Shown: positions 8,443-18,613, counted from the first letter of the stretch. The stretch is DNA of 64,000 bases from Bordetella holmesii ATCC 51541 (GCA_000612485.1 CP007494.1:3534001-3598000), one strand, 5' to 3'. The notes: generated from the sequence alone by a model not told the origin. Made by a program: numbers and translations.

Positions 8443-9647
8443 CTATGCCACGGGCTTGGCCCGCCCCGGGGTGAACGTCAGCAGCAGAAGAATGAGTACC
8501 AACAGGGCCCCGCCCAGGCTGACCCCAAAGCTCACCGAATAGCCCAACTGTGCGGCCAAGGCGGTCATGCCGGCAGACGCCATGACTTCGCCCAGATCAC
8601 GTGCGCTTTGCACTGCCGTCATATCCGTGCCGGCCTGCCGGCCGTCTTGCGCAAAGCGCATGGCCAGCGTCATCAACCCGACCGACGCGGCGCCGGCACC
8701 GAAAGAAGCCAAGGCTTGCGCCAGGAAGGCTCCCAGAGGCCCCGGCTCGCCGGCTGCCAGGGCGATCCACGCGGTGGCAGCCGCCGCGCTGGCCAACAAT
8801 CCCAGGCCTAACGCGTTGCGCGGCCCTATACGCTCAGCCAGCCATGCGCCCCCGCCACAACCCAGCAACAACGTGACTGCTCCGCCGGCCAGACCCAGGC
8901 GCCCGATCGCCTCGGGCGCCCAACCGGCATCGACCAGCATGAGCTTGGCCAGCCCATAGGGCGCGGCCACGGCCATGGCGGACAAGCCGGCCGCCCACAC
9001 CAGCGGCCATGCACCCGGGCGCCTCAGAAAACCACGCAGGCAGGCACGATCCTGCCGTGCGAGCTTGACGGGCGGCTCACGCCAGAGGCTGACCATCAAC
9101 AGGCTGAAGCCCACCAGGCCGGCCAGACCAAGCACCGCACCACGCGAGCCCACATAGGCTCCCAGCGTGAGGCATCCAGGTCCGCCCAGGAAAAACCCCA
9201 CCATGGTGCCGCCCACCTGTATTGCGTTAGCCCGGGCAAGATCGTCGCTGCTGAAATGCTCGGCGGTCAAACCATCAGTGGCGATATCCTGTGTCGCACT
9301 GGCCAGGGAGGCCAAGCCCAAAAGCAGTATCCCCAAGGCGGCATCGTCCGTCCCGACCATGGCCAGAATCAGCAGGCAGCCAAGCGCCAACAACTGCATG
9401 GGCAATATCCAACTGCGCCGCCGCCCCCACGCAGGCGACCACCGGTTGTCAACCTGCGATGCCCAAAGAAACTTGAGCACCCAGGGCAGCCCCACCAGGG
9501 CAGCCAGGCCAGCGCCTGCAGGGCAGCGCCATCGCGGCGCAATAGCGTCGGCAAGGCTTCCATCGCCAGCCCCAACGGGATGCCTTGCGACAAATACAGG
9601 GCGCCAATCATCAGGAACAAACGCGGTCGCGACTGCATAAAAGACAT
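8443..9647 (-). pseudogene. RhtX/FptX-like siderophore MFS permease, frameshifted
   Basis: From the ATG at 9647 (AGGAGG 6 bases upstream) the frame reads MSFMQSRPRLFLMIGALYLSQGIPLG...LPTLLRRDGAALQALA, then is lost near 9506-9512. The next frame continues GLAALVGLPWVLKFLWASQVDNR...GRRRSWILPMQ to 8443. The LPWVLKFLWA and GRRRSWILPxQ motifs are those of RhtX/FptX permeases, which bring ferric siderophores across the inner membrane. One missing base explains the break; the repaired protein would be about 401 residues. Its place after the TonB receptor and cupin genes supports the iron role. Confidence 0.8.
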
Positions 9648-10045
9648 CAAACCTCCTGCTTGCGATGCTCACCGCCCTGGGCGGGCGTGAGAAAAAAAAT
9701 CTGGCTGGCGCACAAGAGCTCCAGCCGATGCCAAAGGCCGCGTGGCACCAGCAAGCTTTTGCCTGCGGGAAGATCCTCCTGGCCGCTCGTATGCTCCCCA
9801 TCACACCAGTGCACGACCACGTGATCGGCCACCACACTCAGCAACTCGTCACCGTGTGTGTGGCGCTCCCAGACGTGGCCGTGCACGCTGGCCGTGTCAG
9901 CCGCCGTCTTCAGGCCGGCAAGCCAACCCGGCGCCTGGGCCGAGCGCATCAGAGGGCCCAGGCACGACAGCGTGCCGTCGGCCGTGAGCGAGAAAAAATG
10001 ATCGAAGCTGTCGAATACCTGCGGAGGCCGCAACAATGTGGACAT
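9647..10045 (-). CDS. Cupin-domain protein in siderophore-uptake operon
   Basis: A 132-residue soluble protein starting at ATG 10045. It has a cupin-like pattern: HTHGDELLSVVADHVVVHW followed by LPAGKSLLVPRGLWHRLEL, with possible metal-binding histidines. It lies between the TonB receptor gene (14 bases upstream) and the permease gene, whose ATG overlaps its stop (TGATG), so the three are translationally coupled. A small iron- or siderophore-binding or sensing role is an inference from place alone. The longer open frame to 10120 overlaps the receptor gene and is not supported. Confidence 0.7.
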   Translation of the reverse strand: MSTLLRPPQVFDSFDHFFSLTADGTLSCLGPLMRSAQAPGWLAGLKTAADTASVHGHVWERHTHGDELLSVVADHVVVHWCDGEHTSGQEDLPAGKSLLVPRGLWHRLELLCASQIFFLTPAQGGEHRKQEV

Positions 10046-10059
10046 GACGGCGCTGCGCT

Positions 10060-12147
10060 TCAATACTCGGCACGCAGTGTCAGCATGACATTGCGAGGCT
10101 CGCCATAACGGTTGTTCCAACTTGTGCTGGACAAGCTCTGGTAGTAGCGCCGGTCAAAGAGGTTGTTCAGGTTGACAGAGGCCGTCAGATGCTTGTTCAC
10201 GCGCCAGCCCAAGCGAGCGTCCACCAGCGTGTACCCGCCCTGCCTCAGGGTCGTGCCCGCCGATACGGTGGAAAAATTCGATTGCATGCGCAGGCCACCG
10301 CCCACCGACAAACGCCCCTCCCAAACCGCGGGCGTGTACTGCGTCCACAGGCGCAAAATGTGTTTGGGCGTGAAGCGAGCGAAGGGCTGCCCAGCCGAGA
10401 CCGCATCCTCCAGATACTTGCTGGTGTTGTAGGTGTAACCCGCCGTCACGGTCCAATTGGGCTGGATGCGGCCGGAGGCTTCCAACTCCAGGCCGCGGCT
10501 GCGCACTTTGCCACCCGCAATGTAATAGCAGGCGTTGCCCACGCAAGGCCATTGCGGGTCCTGCTGAGCACGATTTTTCTGGTCGATCTGAAACAGCGCC
10601 ACGGACAGATTCAGGCCGTCCAGATCGCCCTTGACACCGGCTTCGTAACTGCTGCCTCGGATAGGATCCAATGGCTGGCCGTCGAGAGTGAGCTCGCTTT
10701 GCGGCTGAAATACCTCGGCATAGCTCGCATAAACAGACCATCGGCTATCGAGGTCGAACACCAAGCCGCCATAAGGGGTGAATTCCGGGTCAATGCGCTG
10801 CCCCGCAGTAGGCGCGGATTGGTTCCACCAACTCATGCGCCCGCCCAATACCAGCGTGAGCGGGTCCGCAAGCGAGAACCGCCCCATCGCATACACCCCC
10901 TGTTGTTTGACTCGCGTCTCGCCAGGCGACCGGTACGTCCCGGTCGCCGGCTCGGCGACACTGTGCGGGTCCCAGTCGAACACGTTGACAGGCACATTCA
11001 GCGCCGGCGAGAACGCGGCGGTGTATTGTTCGGTCGTGACACGCTGCACATTGCCGCCCAACACCACCTCATGCTCTCGCCCGAAGAGGGTCAAGGGTCC
11101 GGACAAGTAGGCATCAACGCTAGTCTGGCTGTTGTCGAATTTGTACGCCCCGCCCATCAGGCGCGATCCCAGCCCAGTCTTGCGGTCGATGGCGCCATAA
11201 GCCCCCGCGTACTTCAGATGGCTGTCTGACCTCAGGTAATTGAGACTGACTTTGCCACGCCATCCCGACGCAAACTGATGTTCCACGTCGGCAAACCAGC
11301 GAGTGGTATCCCAGTTGAAGCGATCCCAGTCGACGTCCAGAAAGGTCGACCGCGACAAGCCGATATCGCCGCCGTCGCTGTATCGTGGCACACCGGCCAT
11401 ATTCGTCGTCGAACGAATGTGCTGGTACTGCACCCCCGCCGTCAACACCGTCGCCGCACCCAGGTCGATCTCGCCCACGCCATAAAAGAGCGTCGACTGC
11501 TGGTCCGCCACATCAAAGAAATAACCGCGGTCTTCATAGGCGGCCACCATCCGCCCGCGGACGTTGCCCGCGTCGTTCAAGGGCCCGCCGATATCGGCCT
11601 CGGCACGGTAATGATCCCAGCTTCCGGCCTGCAGACTGCCATTGAAGGCAAACTCGCGCTGCGCACGCTTGCGCACCAGGTTGACCGTCGCTGCCAGATT
11701 CCCCGAGCCGTGCATCAGGCCATTGGCGCCACGCAGAATTTCCACCCGCTCATAGACAGCCATATCTTGCGGCGAGGCCGCGGTATTGCCCATCAATACG
11801 GGTACACCGTCTTGCTCGAAGGAGTCCACTTTGAAACCGTGCGCGTAATAGGCTGTGGTGAGCAATTGATACGGCTGCACCGTGATGCCGGTGGCGTGCT
11901 GCATGACCTCGTCCAAGGTCTGCAAGTTCTGCTCGCGCATCTGATCCTGCCCGATCACCGATACCGATTGGGGGATTTCCTGCAACGTAAGCGACTGCTT
12001 GCCCAGCGAAACCGTCTGGGCGCTCGGCGCATTCACGCTCACCGCCTGCATCAGCACCACATCCTGCGCCGCCACGGGTAGCGCCATGGCACTTGCCAGG
12101 CAGGCTGCGGCTTGCCGCAAGCCGGGCTTTTCCTTGCTGTTTGACAC
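10060..12147 (-). CDS. TonB-dependent siderophore receptor
   Basis: A 695-residue outer-membrane receptor. A signal peptide ends near ALPVAAQD. A plug domain follows (LQEIPQSVSVIGQDQMREQN, LDEVMQHATGITV, VERVEILRGANGLMHGSGN in pieces), then a beta-barrel ending in LTLRAEY with a C-terminal aromatic residue. The plug resembles the FhuE/FpvA-type siderophore receptors, but no N-terminal signalling extension is seen. The start is a GTG at 12147 with GAGGA about 7 bases upstream. A perfect 7-1-7 Fur box lies 23 bases further up. First gene of a three-gene iron-uptake operon whose last gene is frameshifted. The siderophore is unknown. Confidence 0.9.
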   Translation of the reverse strand: MSNSKEKPGLRQAAACLASAMALPVAAQDVVLMQAVSVNAPSAQTVSLGKQSLTLQEIPQSVSVIGQDQMREQNLQTLDEVMQHATGITVQPYQLLTTAYYAHGFKVDSFEQDGVPVLMGNTAASPQDMAVYERVEILRGANGLMHGSGNLAATVNLVRKRAQREFAFNGSLQAGSWDHYRAEADIGGPLNDAGNVRGRMVAAYEDRGYFFDVADQQSTLFYGVGEIDLGAATVLTAGVQYQHIRSTTNMAGVPRYSDGGDIGLSRSTFLDVDWDRFNWDTTRWFADVEHQFASGWRGKVSLNYLRSDSHLKYAGAYGAIDRKTGLGSRLMGGAYKFDNSQTSVDAYLSGPLTLFGREHEVVLGGNVQRVTTEQYTAAFSPALNVPVNVFDWDPHSVAEPATGTYRSPGETRVKQQGVYAMGRFSLADPLTLVLGGRMSWWNQSAPTAGQRIDPEFTPYGGLVFDLDSRWSVYASYAEVFQPQSELTLDGQPLDPIRGSSYEAGVKGDLDGLNLSVALFQIDQKNRAQQDPQWPCVGNACYYIAGGKVRSRGLELEASGRIQPNWTVTAGYTYNTSKYLEDAVSAGQPFARFTPKHILRLWTQYTPAVWEGRLSVGGGLRMQSNFSTVSAGTTLRQGGYTLVDARLGWRVNKHLTASVNLNNLFDRRYYQSLSSTSWNNRYGEPRNVMLTLRAEY

Positions 12148-12169
12148 GACCGTTCCTCTTTCCAGTCAA

Positions 12170-12184
12170 TGAGAATAATTCTCA
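12170..12184. promoter_or_regulatory. Fur box upstream of the siderophore receptor operon
   Basis: TGAGAATAATTCTCA is a perfect 7-1-7 palindrome close to the Fur consensus (TGATAATnATTATCA), 23 bases upstream of the receptor GTG. Iron repression of the receptor-cupin-permease operon is the natural inference. Confidence 0.8.
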
Positions 12185-12258
12185 CGAGATTCTAGAAAGA
12201 TGACTCCGGCATGAATGGCGATTGCGGAAGTTTTAATGCCGATCGCGGAAGACTTTAC

Positions 12259-13110
12259 TTACCGTGCCACGTCGCGCGGCAAGACCCCGTAATGGAGATG
12301 GAAAACCTTGCTGAAATGCGAATCGGTATAACCACACGCATACGCGGCCTGGCTGACCGTCAGCCGGCCCTCGGCCAACAGCGCATGCGCCTGCGCCATA
12401 CGCGCCTGCCGCACAAAGGCGTACACGCTCTGTCCGAACAAGCGTCGAAATCCGCTGGTGAGCTTGTTGACGTTAATGCCGACGGCCGCAGCCAGCGCGG
12501 GCAGGCTGGGCGGTTGCTGCAGATGGGCCAACAGCTGATCGCGCGCCTGATGCAAGCGCTCGCAGTCGGCAGGAGAAAGGCCGCTGGACGCCGGGCGCGG
12601 CAGCAAGGCCGCCAGGGATAACGCGGCCAGTTCACTCGCCTTGGCGGAGAGATAAAGTTCTCGCAGCGCATCGGGTACCGGACAATCCAGCATCTGGCGC
12701 GCCAGCGCCATCAGACCAGGAGGGGCAGCCCGATTAGATTCGGCATAGGCATCAGTCCCCGCCCCGAGACGATACGCCAGCTCATCGCCATCGAGGCCGC
12801 AACTGCACGCCAACGCATCAAGGGGCAAGCGCACAGATACAAAGCGCAGCTGAGATTGGCTGTCGAACTCATGCTCCATGGACCAGGGCTCGCGACACAG
12901 ACTGTGATGCACGGCCGGGCCGCACACCGTTGTCACGCGCCCACCTCCCACCCGGTAGCGCAGTCGCCCTTCCAGCAACAGCACCAACTTCCAGCCTGGC
13001 GAAAGCGCTTCGGGCATGCGTTCGGCACGCAGAAAACGCAGCGACCCGCCCGCCAACTGCATGGCGGGCCTGGACGCTGGCAAAGACCAGTCCGGCCCAA
13101 CGGTACTCAC
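12259..13110 (-). CDS. AraC-family regulator, PchR/AlcR-like
   Basis: A 283-residue regulator with an N-terminal sensing region (WKLVLLLEGRLRYRVGGG) and two C-terminal HTH motifs (LAAAVGINVNKLTSGFRRLFG; VSQAAYACGYTDSHFSKVF). It resembles siderophore-sensing activators such as PchR and Bordetella AlcR and sits directly upstream of the receptor gene in the same direction. Start is a GTG at 13110 with GAGG about 7 bases before it. The upstream 18-bp palindrome may be its control site. Likely activates the receptor operon when its siderophore is present. Confidence 0.85.
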   Translation of the reverse strand: MSTVGPDWSLPASRPAMQLAGGSLRFLRAERMPEALSPGWKLVLLLEGRLRYRVGGGRVTTVCGPAVHHSLCREPWSMEHEFDSQSQLRFVSVRLPLDALACSCGLDGDELAYRLGAGTDAYAESNRAAPPGLMALARQMLDCPVPDALRELYLSAKASELAALSLAALLPRPASSGLSPADCERLHQARDQLLAHLQQPPSLPALAAAVGINVNKLTSGFRRLFGQSVYAFVRQARMAQAHALLAEGRLTVSQAAYACGYTDSHFSKVFHLHYGVLPRDVAR

Positions 13111-13117
13111 GATGCCT

Positions 13118-13135
13118 CACTCTCAATTGAGAGTG
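13118..13135. promoter_or_regulatory. 18-bp palindrome upstream of the AraC-family gene
   Basis: CACTCTCAATTGAGAGTG is a perfect 18-base palindrome, 7 bases before the regulator's GTG and just after the stop of the broken NimT-like gene. The half site shares TCTCA with the Fur box at 12170, and an AT-rich run follows. It may be a Fur site or an autoregulatory operator. It has no T run and is a poor terminator. Confidence 0.5.
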
Positions 13136-13142
13136 ACTATTA

Positions 13143-13978
13143 TTATCTTTTTTGTGCTGAAGGCAAAACACCATCGCCGAGCAAGCGCGCCCGCCCGGCC
13201 AACGCCCCGAAACCTGCCATGGCCACGCACAGTACGACCCCGATACCCAGAGGCTGGGTCCAACTGTGCGACCATGCATACGCCTTACCTGCCAGAAGCG
13301 GCCCGCTGGCTACCAGCAGATAGCCCAAGCACTGTGCCATGCCGGATAACGCGGCGGCCGTGCGTGGAGTGGCCGCTCGCAGCCCCATGAACATCAACGC
13401 CAGAATCAAACCTGCCCCCGAGCCTGCGCCCAGGCAGAAGGCCCACAGGGCGCCCACGCAGGCCAGAACGACAGTCCGAGCAGAGCCAGCGCCAGCGGCC
13501 AGCCGCCAACACCGGTCAGCGGCACTGCGCTGGCCGAGGCGATTGCCGCTGCGCCCCCCATGGTCAGCGCGCAGGCGGACGTCACCAGCGCGACTCGCCC
13601 TGGAAAGTCGCGTTTGATGATGCTGGGCAGCAGGACATTGCCTAACGCGATGCCCATCCCCGCGAGCAGCGTGCCGGCATAAAGGGCCGAGATGGCGCCG
13701 GCAGATCGCAGCAGGACGCCGGCGGCGATCGCCAACAGCGCGACCAGCACCGTGCGCTCCAGGCCATGGGCGCGAGCAATCGCGCCGGCAAACGGCGACA
13801 CCAGCCCGAACGCCAACAAGGGCAAGGTGGTCAGCAGGCCAGCCTGGGCTGCCGACAGCCGGAACTGCTCCTGCAGAATGGACAGGACCGGCGCCACGGC
13901 CGTGACGGGCGCGCGCAGATTGGCGGCCACCAGCAACAGGCCGACAACCAGCCACACCGTGCGGGATCGATTCGACAT
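13143..13978 (-). pseudogene. NimT/CynX-like MFS transporter, internally deleted and out of frame
   Basis: From ATG 13978 the protein runs MSNRSRTVWLVVGLLLVAAN through about six membrane helices (LRAPVTAVAPVLSILQEQF is typical of CynX/NimT) to GGWPLALALLGLSFWP near 13480. There the frame is lost. The next frame resumes at GAGSGAGLILALMFMGLRA, PRTAAALSGMAQCLGYLLVA and ends at 13143. In family members roughly 100 residues separate these two regions, so a deletion of about 300 bases has removed helices 7-8 and shifted the frame. The divergent NimR-like gene beside it is intact. Confidence 0.8.
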
Positions 13979-14073
13979 AAGAGACTCTGATTACGTAAAC
14001 CAGGAGCCTAGCGTGTCCGGTATCTTCATGAATTAAGCTATATAGACATTAAATCGCTGAATTCCGCCAAATC

Positions 14074-14904
14074 ATGTCCATGTTTGCCCCGCGCTCGGTA
14101 GAGCTGGTCCAGGCTCTGCAAGATGTGAATATGGAGACGCTGCGCAGCCCGGCAGTCGGAATACGCGTAGACGTCTCCGATATCCAGAGCGAAGTCCCCG
14201 TGCACAGGCATCAGCAGGGGCAACTGGTACTGGCCTTGAAAGGCGCCGCCATCTGCGAGGTAGCCGATGCCTTGTGGATGGTTCCGCCGCACTGCGCGGT
14301 CTGGGTGCCTGGCATGATGCCGCACAGTATTCGGGCCACCGCCAACGCTCGGCTGGCCTATCTCTTCGTGCAGCCCGGCGCGGCCGCGTTGCCGGCACGC
14401 TGCTGCACACTGGGAATCACGGCACTGGTGCGTGAGCTTGTCCTGGAAATGGCCCGGCTGCCGGCCGACTACCCGGGCGACGGCCCCGAGCAGCGCAAAG
14501 CAACCGTGCTGCTGGAAGAGTTGACGCGCATGCCCGTGACGACCTTGCATCTGGCGGTATCCCAGGAGCCTCGCGTGCGCCGCATTGCGCGACGGCTGGC
14601 GGAGCACCCTGCCGACCGGCGCACGTTGGGAGAATGGGCGGCATGGGTCGCGATGAGCGAACGCTCGCTCGCGCGGCTGGTGCAGGCCGAGACCGGTTTG
14701 AGCTTTGGTCGGTGGCGTCAGCAGATCCATCTGATCGAAGCACTGCGCCTGTTGGCTAGCGGCCACCGTGTGCAACAGGTCGCCGGCGCGCTAGGCTACG
14801 ACTCGGTCACGGCCTTTATTTCCATGTTCAAAAAGTCCCTGGGCAAGCCGCCAGCGCGCTACATTGCAGAGATGGGCCTCGACGCGGCGCAGCCATACCG
14901 ATAG
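14074..14904 (+). CDS. AraC-family regulator, NimR-like
   Basis: A 276-residue protein with an N-terminal cupin-like domain (VPVHRHQQGQLVLALKG, VPPHCAVWVPGMMPHSIRA) and a C-terminal AraC domain (LGEWAAWVAMSERSLARLVQAE; VQQVAGALGYDSVTAFISMFKK). It is transcribed away from the broken NimT-like pump gene, the same layout as E. coli nimR (yeaM)-nimT (yeaN), which controls 2-nitroimidazole export. The match of both partners supports the name, but its target here is dead. No strong ribosome site precedes the ATG. Confidence 0.8.
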   Translation: MSMFAPRSVELVQALQDVNMETLRSPAVGIRVDVSDIQSEVPVHRHQQGQLVLALKGAAICEVADALWMVPPHCAVWVPGMMPHSIRATANARLAYLFVQPGAAALPARCCTLGITALVRELVLEMARLPADYPGDGPEQRKATVLLEELTRMPVTTLHLAVSQEPRVRRIARRLAEHPADRRTLGEWAAWVAMSERSLARLVQAETGLSFGRWRQQIHLIEALRLLASGHRVQQVAGALGYDSVTAFISMFKKSLGKPPARYIAEMGLDAAQPYR

Positions 14905-15082
14905 CGCCGAAGGTGGCCAAAAGCCCTGTCCGCGGCAAGGACTTACTTCGCCCTGGCCGTAAAACTCCCTACCATTCGCCTCTTCTGCCTAGGATCGCTC
15001 ACCATGCCCGCTCACACCGCCGTCTCCTGTCCGGTGCGCCATGTCGGCGCCCCGAGTATCCCCGGACAAGAAGGAGATCGAG

Positions 15083-15694
<612 letters not shown>

Positions 15695-15708
15695 TCATCT
15701 TGCTTACT

Positions 15709-15733
15709 GCGCGCGAGCCCCCGGCTCGCGCGC
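15709..15733. terminator. GC hairpin between convergent sodA and MFS gene
   Basis: GCGCGCGAGCC (15709-15719) and GGCTCGCGCGC (15723-15733) form a perfect 11-bp stem with a 3-base loop, 15 bases after sodA. There is no T run, so if it ends transcription it is a weak intrinsic terminator. It lies between two converging genes. Confidence 0.55.
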
Positions 15734-15759
15734 GCCGCGCTGACCCAGGCCAGCGCGGT

Positions 15760-16974
15760 TCAGCGAGCACGTTTGCGCATATCGGCCAGGGCCCAGTAAT
15801 GGGTGGCCAGACCTGCAAGGGCGAGCAGGCCGCCCACCCACCCGGTCGACGACCAGCCCAGCCCGGCGTCGATACTCACGCCGCCAAGCCAGGCGCCCAG
15901 CGCGTTGGCCACATTGAACGCCGAATGATTCAGCGCCGCGGCCAGCGTCTGCGCATCGCCGGCCACGTCCATCAGCCGCGTCTGCAAGGTCGAGCCGAGC
16001 GCCACGATGGTGCCGATGAGCAACACATTGATCGAACCCAGGATCGCGCTGTGCGAGGTCAGGAAAAAAGCCGTCAGTACGATAGCTGCCCAGATCAGTA
16101 CATACCGGATGGTCAGTTCAATATTGCGGTCGGCAAAACGCGAGCCGAGCAAATTGCCGCTGACCATGCCCACCCCGAACAGCGCCAGCACGGCCGGCAC
16201 CCAGGCCTCTGGCATGTGCGCGACCTCGATCATGGTCCGTTTGATGTAGCTGAAGACAGAGAAGATCCCGCCTGAACCGATCGCGCCGATGGCCAGGGTC
16301 AGAATGACCTGTTTGCGGCGCAACGCATCCAGCTCACGCAAGGGGCTGGCGGCCTTGTTACCCGGCATGTATGGCACCCAGCGCCAGACCAGCAAGGCCG
16401 TCAGCAGGCCGATGGCGCCCACGATGGCAAACGCCGATCGCCACCCCAGCCACTGCCCGATGGCCGCGGCGATGGGCACGCCCACCAACGTGGCGATGGT
16501 CAGGCCCAGCAACACCATGGCGACGGCCTGCGTTCGTTTATAGATCGGCACCAGACCGGCTGCGACCAACGCGGCAACGCCAAAAAACGTGCCATGCGGA
16601 AAACCGGTGAAAAAACGCGCGGTCGCCATGGAGGCAAAGCCCGGGGCTGCGGCGCTGACAAAATTACCCAAGGCGAACACCAGCATCAAACCGATCAGAA
16701 AGCTGCGCCGTGGCCAGCGCGCCCCCAGCACTGCAAGCAGTGGCGCTCCTATGACGACGCCCAAGGCGTAGATGCTGATGAGGTGGCCTGCCTGGGGAAT
16801 GGACACTCCCAGATCGCTGGCGGCGTCGGGCAGCAGGCCCATGATGACGAATTCGCCGGTGCCGATGCCAAAGCCGCCCACCCCCAAGGCAAAGAGGGCT
16901 CGGCGGGTTTGGGCGGGAGAAAGTTCAGGAGACGCTGCGGCAAGGTCGTCGACGATGCCTGGAGAAATGGACAT
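15760..16974 (-). CDS. MFS transporter, DHA1/AraJ-type
   Basis: A 404-residue 12-helix permease with the family marks GGFGIGTGEFVIMGLLPDAA, YALGVVIGAPLL, RWPRRSFLIGL and RFFTGFPHGTFFG. It resembles the pump at 7222 but is clearly divergent from it, so the two are not a recent duplication. Members export arabinose, purine nucleosides or drugs. It stands alone, converging on sodA. Start ATG 16974 fits the family length; no strong ribosome site is seen. Confidence 0.87.
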   Translation of the reverse strand: MSISPGIVDDLAAASPELSPAQTRRALFALGVGGFGIGTGEFVIMGLLPDAASDLGVSIPQAGHLISIYALGVVIGAPLLAVLGARWPRRSFLIGLMLVFALGNFVSAAAPGFASMATARFFTGFPHGTFFGVAALVAAGLVPIYKRTQAVAMVLLGLTIATLVGVPIAAAIGQWLGWRSAFAIVGAIGLLTALLVWRWVPYMPGNKAASPLRELDALRRKQVILTLAIGAIGSGGIFSVFSYIKRTMIEVAHMPEAWVPAVLALFGVGMVSGNLLGSRFADRNIELTIRYVLIWAAIVLTAFFLTSHSAILGSINVLLIGTIVALGSTLQTRLMDVAGDAQTLAAALNHSAFNVANALGAWLGGVSIDAGLGWSSTGWVGGLLALAGLATHYWALADMRKRAR

Positions 16975-17158
16975 ATAACGGGTGCTACCAAAAAACGGAA
17001 GACGGCCGGCGCCGAGGCAGCCTAGCCTGCCTCCATGTTAAGCCATGGCGGCGACCCGTGCCCAACGCTCCAGGCGCGTGCAGGGCTGCGTTGCAGCGGC
17101 TGCCGCAGCGCGATCCCCGATTTTCTGCCCGCTTTTCCCCGCCTCGGCCCCGACCACC

Positions 17159-17443
17159 ATGACGCCCCGCGCTTTTACGCGCCTGGCCGCAGCAACTCAT
17201 GCTGGCTTGCCCGCCGCATGGGTTTCGCGCCCGGCCACGCAGGTCTGGCTGGTCGGCGGCCCGCCAAATGCTTGGCGGGCCGCGAGCTGCGACGCCGTCG
17301 CGTCGGTCTACTGCTATCGCGCCGCCGTGGCACGCGCCACGGCGGCGCAGGCCCGGCGACGGATCATCCTGGCAGACCTTCGCACTCTCGGGCAAGCCGC
17401 GAACATCGAGATCGTGCTGGCCAGAACCGAAGCCTGCGCGTAG
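17159..17443 (+). CDS. Hypothetical small protein (doubtful)
   Basis: The stretch 16975-17446 has no gene that I recognise. One frame on the + strand is open from 17045 to 17443; from the ATG at 17159 it would give 94 residues starting MTPRAFTRLAAATHAG, with GC-rich third positions and a plausible composition (QVWLVGGPPNAW, RRIILADLRTLGQAANIEIV). No ribosome site or known domain is visible. It ends 3 bases from the stop of the converging dehydrogenase gene. It may be real, a fragment, or chance. Confidence 0.3.
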   Translation: MTPRAFTRLAAATHAGLPAAWVSRPATQVWLVGGPPNAWRAASCDAVASVYCYRAAVARATAAQARRRIILADLRTLGQAANIEIVLARTEACA

Positions 17444-17446
17444 GCG

Positions 17447-18604
17447 TCAGAACGCGCGACGGAACAGGCCGCGGAAATCCGCCTCGGTCGTGTGGCGCGG
17501 ATTCCAGCGGTTGTAATCCGCCGCATAGCTGCGCCGCGCCAGTTCGTCGAGCGCATCCTCCGCCACCCCTGCATCGCGCAACCGCACAGGCACGCCCAGA
17601 TCCGCACATAGCTCACGTATCGCACCCACCGCCAGCCTCGCGGCCGCCAACGGCGGCACGCCGCGGCAGTCCAGGCCGAAGATGGCCGCCACATCGGCAT
17701 AACGCGCCGGGTTGGCCATCAGATTGAACTCGGCCACTGTCGGCAGACACAAGGCGTTGGCCAAACCGTGCGGTATATGGAACAGCGCCCCCAAGGGCAT
17801 GGCCATGCAGTGCACGTTGCCCAGGCCCGTGACGCCAAAGGACATCGCCGCCATCGAGGATCCGCACAACATGTCCATGGCTGCGGCCGTATTGCGCCGA
17901 TTGGCCACGAACTGGCGGATACTGCCGACGATCAGCTTCATGGCGTGCAGATTCACGGCATCCGAAAAAGGATTGGCCAACTTGGACAAGTACGATTCGA
18001 ATGCATGCACAAAGGCATCGATACCCGCATGAGCGGCCACATGCGCAGGCATGGAACTGACGGCCAGCGGATCGAGGATAGCCACCTGGGCAGGACTGAA
18101 GGCCGCATGCCGGATGGCCATCTTGACGTTGCGCGCCGTATCCGTGACCACGCAGGCGCCGGAAACCTCGGAGCCCGTCCCCGCGGTGGTCGGCACCGCG
18201 TACAGCGGCATGGGCGGGATGCTGAACTTCTCTATGCCTTCGTAATCGGCAATGCGTCCGCCGTTGGTCATCAGAATCGCCACCGACTTGGCAACATCGA
18301 TGGTACTGCCCCCGCCAATGGCGATGATGGCCTGGCTTTGCCGGGCGCGGCACAGATCGTAGGCAGCGTGCACCGTGGTGTCACTGGGGTCGGGTTCGAC
18401 CTCGGCGAACACTGCCAGCGACAACTGCCGCTCGTTCAGGCTGGCCATGATGGCTCGCGTGATGTCTGCCTGCGCCAGCGCCGGATCCACGACCAGGAAC
18501 ACCCGTTGCGCGCCTGCGCCAGCCACGATGGCCGGCAGTTGCTGATGGGCGTTCACGCCAAAAACCAAACGGGTCGGGCAGGAAAAACTCGAGACTGTGT
18601 ACAT
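17447..18604 (-). CDS. Iron-containing alcohol dehydrogenase
   Basis: A 385-residue group III dehydrogenase that oxidises an alcohol with NAD(P). It shows the nucleotide-binding GGGSTIDVAK, TTAGTGSEVSG, and the metal site in HAGIDAFVHAFESYLS (Asp/His) and HCMAMPLGALFHIPHG (two His). Last gene of the long minus-strand run from 25777. It lies 9 bases after the aldehyde dehydrogenase stop, so an alcohol-to-aldehyde-to-acid pair is likely. It is intact although the partner aldehyde dehydrogenase is frameshifted. Confidence 0.9.
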   Translation of the reverse strand: MYTVSSFSCPTRLVFGVNAHQQLPAIVAGAGAQRVFLVVDPALAQADITRAIMASLNERQLSLAVFAEVEPDPSDTTVHAAYDLCRARQSQAIIAIGGGSTIDVAKSVAILMTNGGRIADYEGIEKFSIPPMPLYAVPTTAGTGSEVSGACVVTDTARNVKMAIRHAAFSPAQVAILDPLAVSSMPAHVAAHAGIDAFVHAFESYLSKLANPFSDAVNLHAMKLIVGSIRQFVANRRNTAAAMDMLCGSSMAAMSFGVTGLGNVHCMAMPLGALFHIPHGLANALCLPTVAEFNLMANPARYADVAAIFGLDCRGVPPLAAARLAVGAIRELCADLGVPVRLRDAGVAEDALDELARRSYAADYNRWNPRHTTEADFRGLFRRAF

Positions 18605-18613
18605 GACAGAGAC

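Noticed and set aside
8443..9837. 464-codon reading of the siderophore permease starting at 9837
   Set aside because: Its first 100 or so codons are the wrong frame of the cupin gene; the true N-terminus is in the other frame from 9647.
13118..13135. Palindrome as a terminator of the NimT-like gene
   Set aside because: No T run follows and the 18-bp palindrome has no loop; an operator is more likely.
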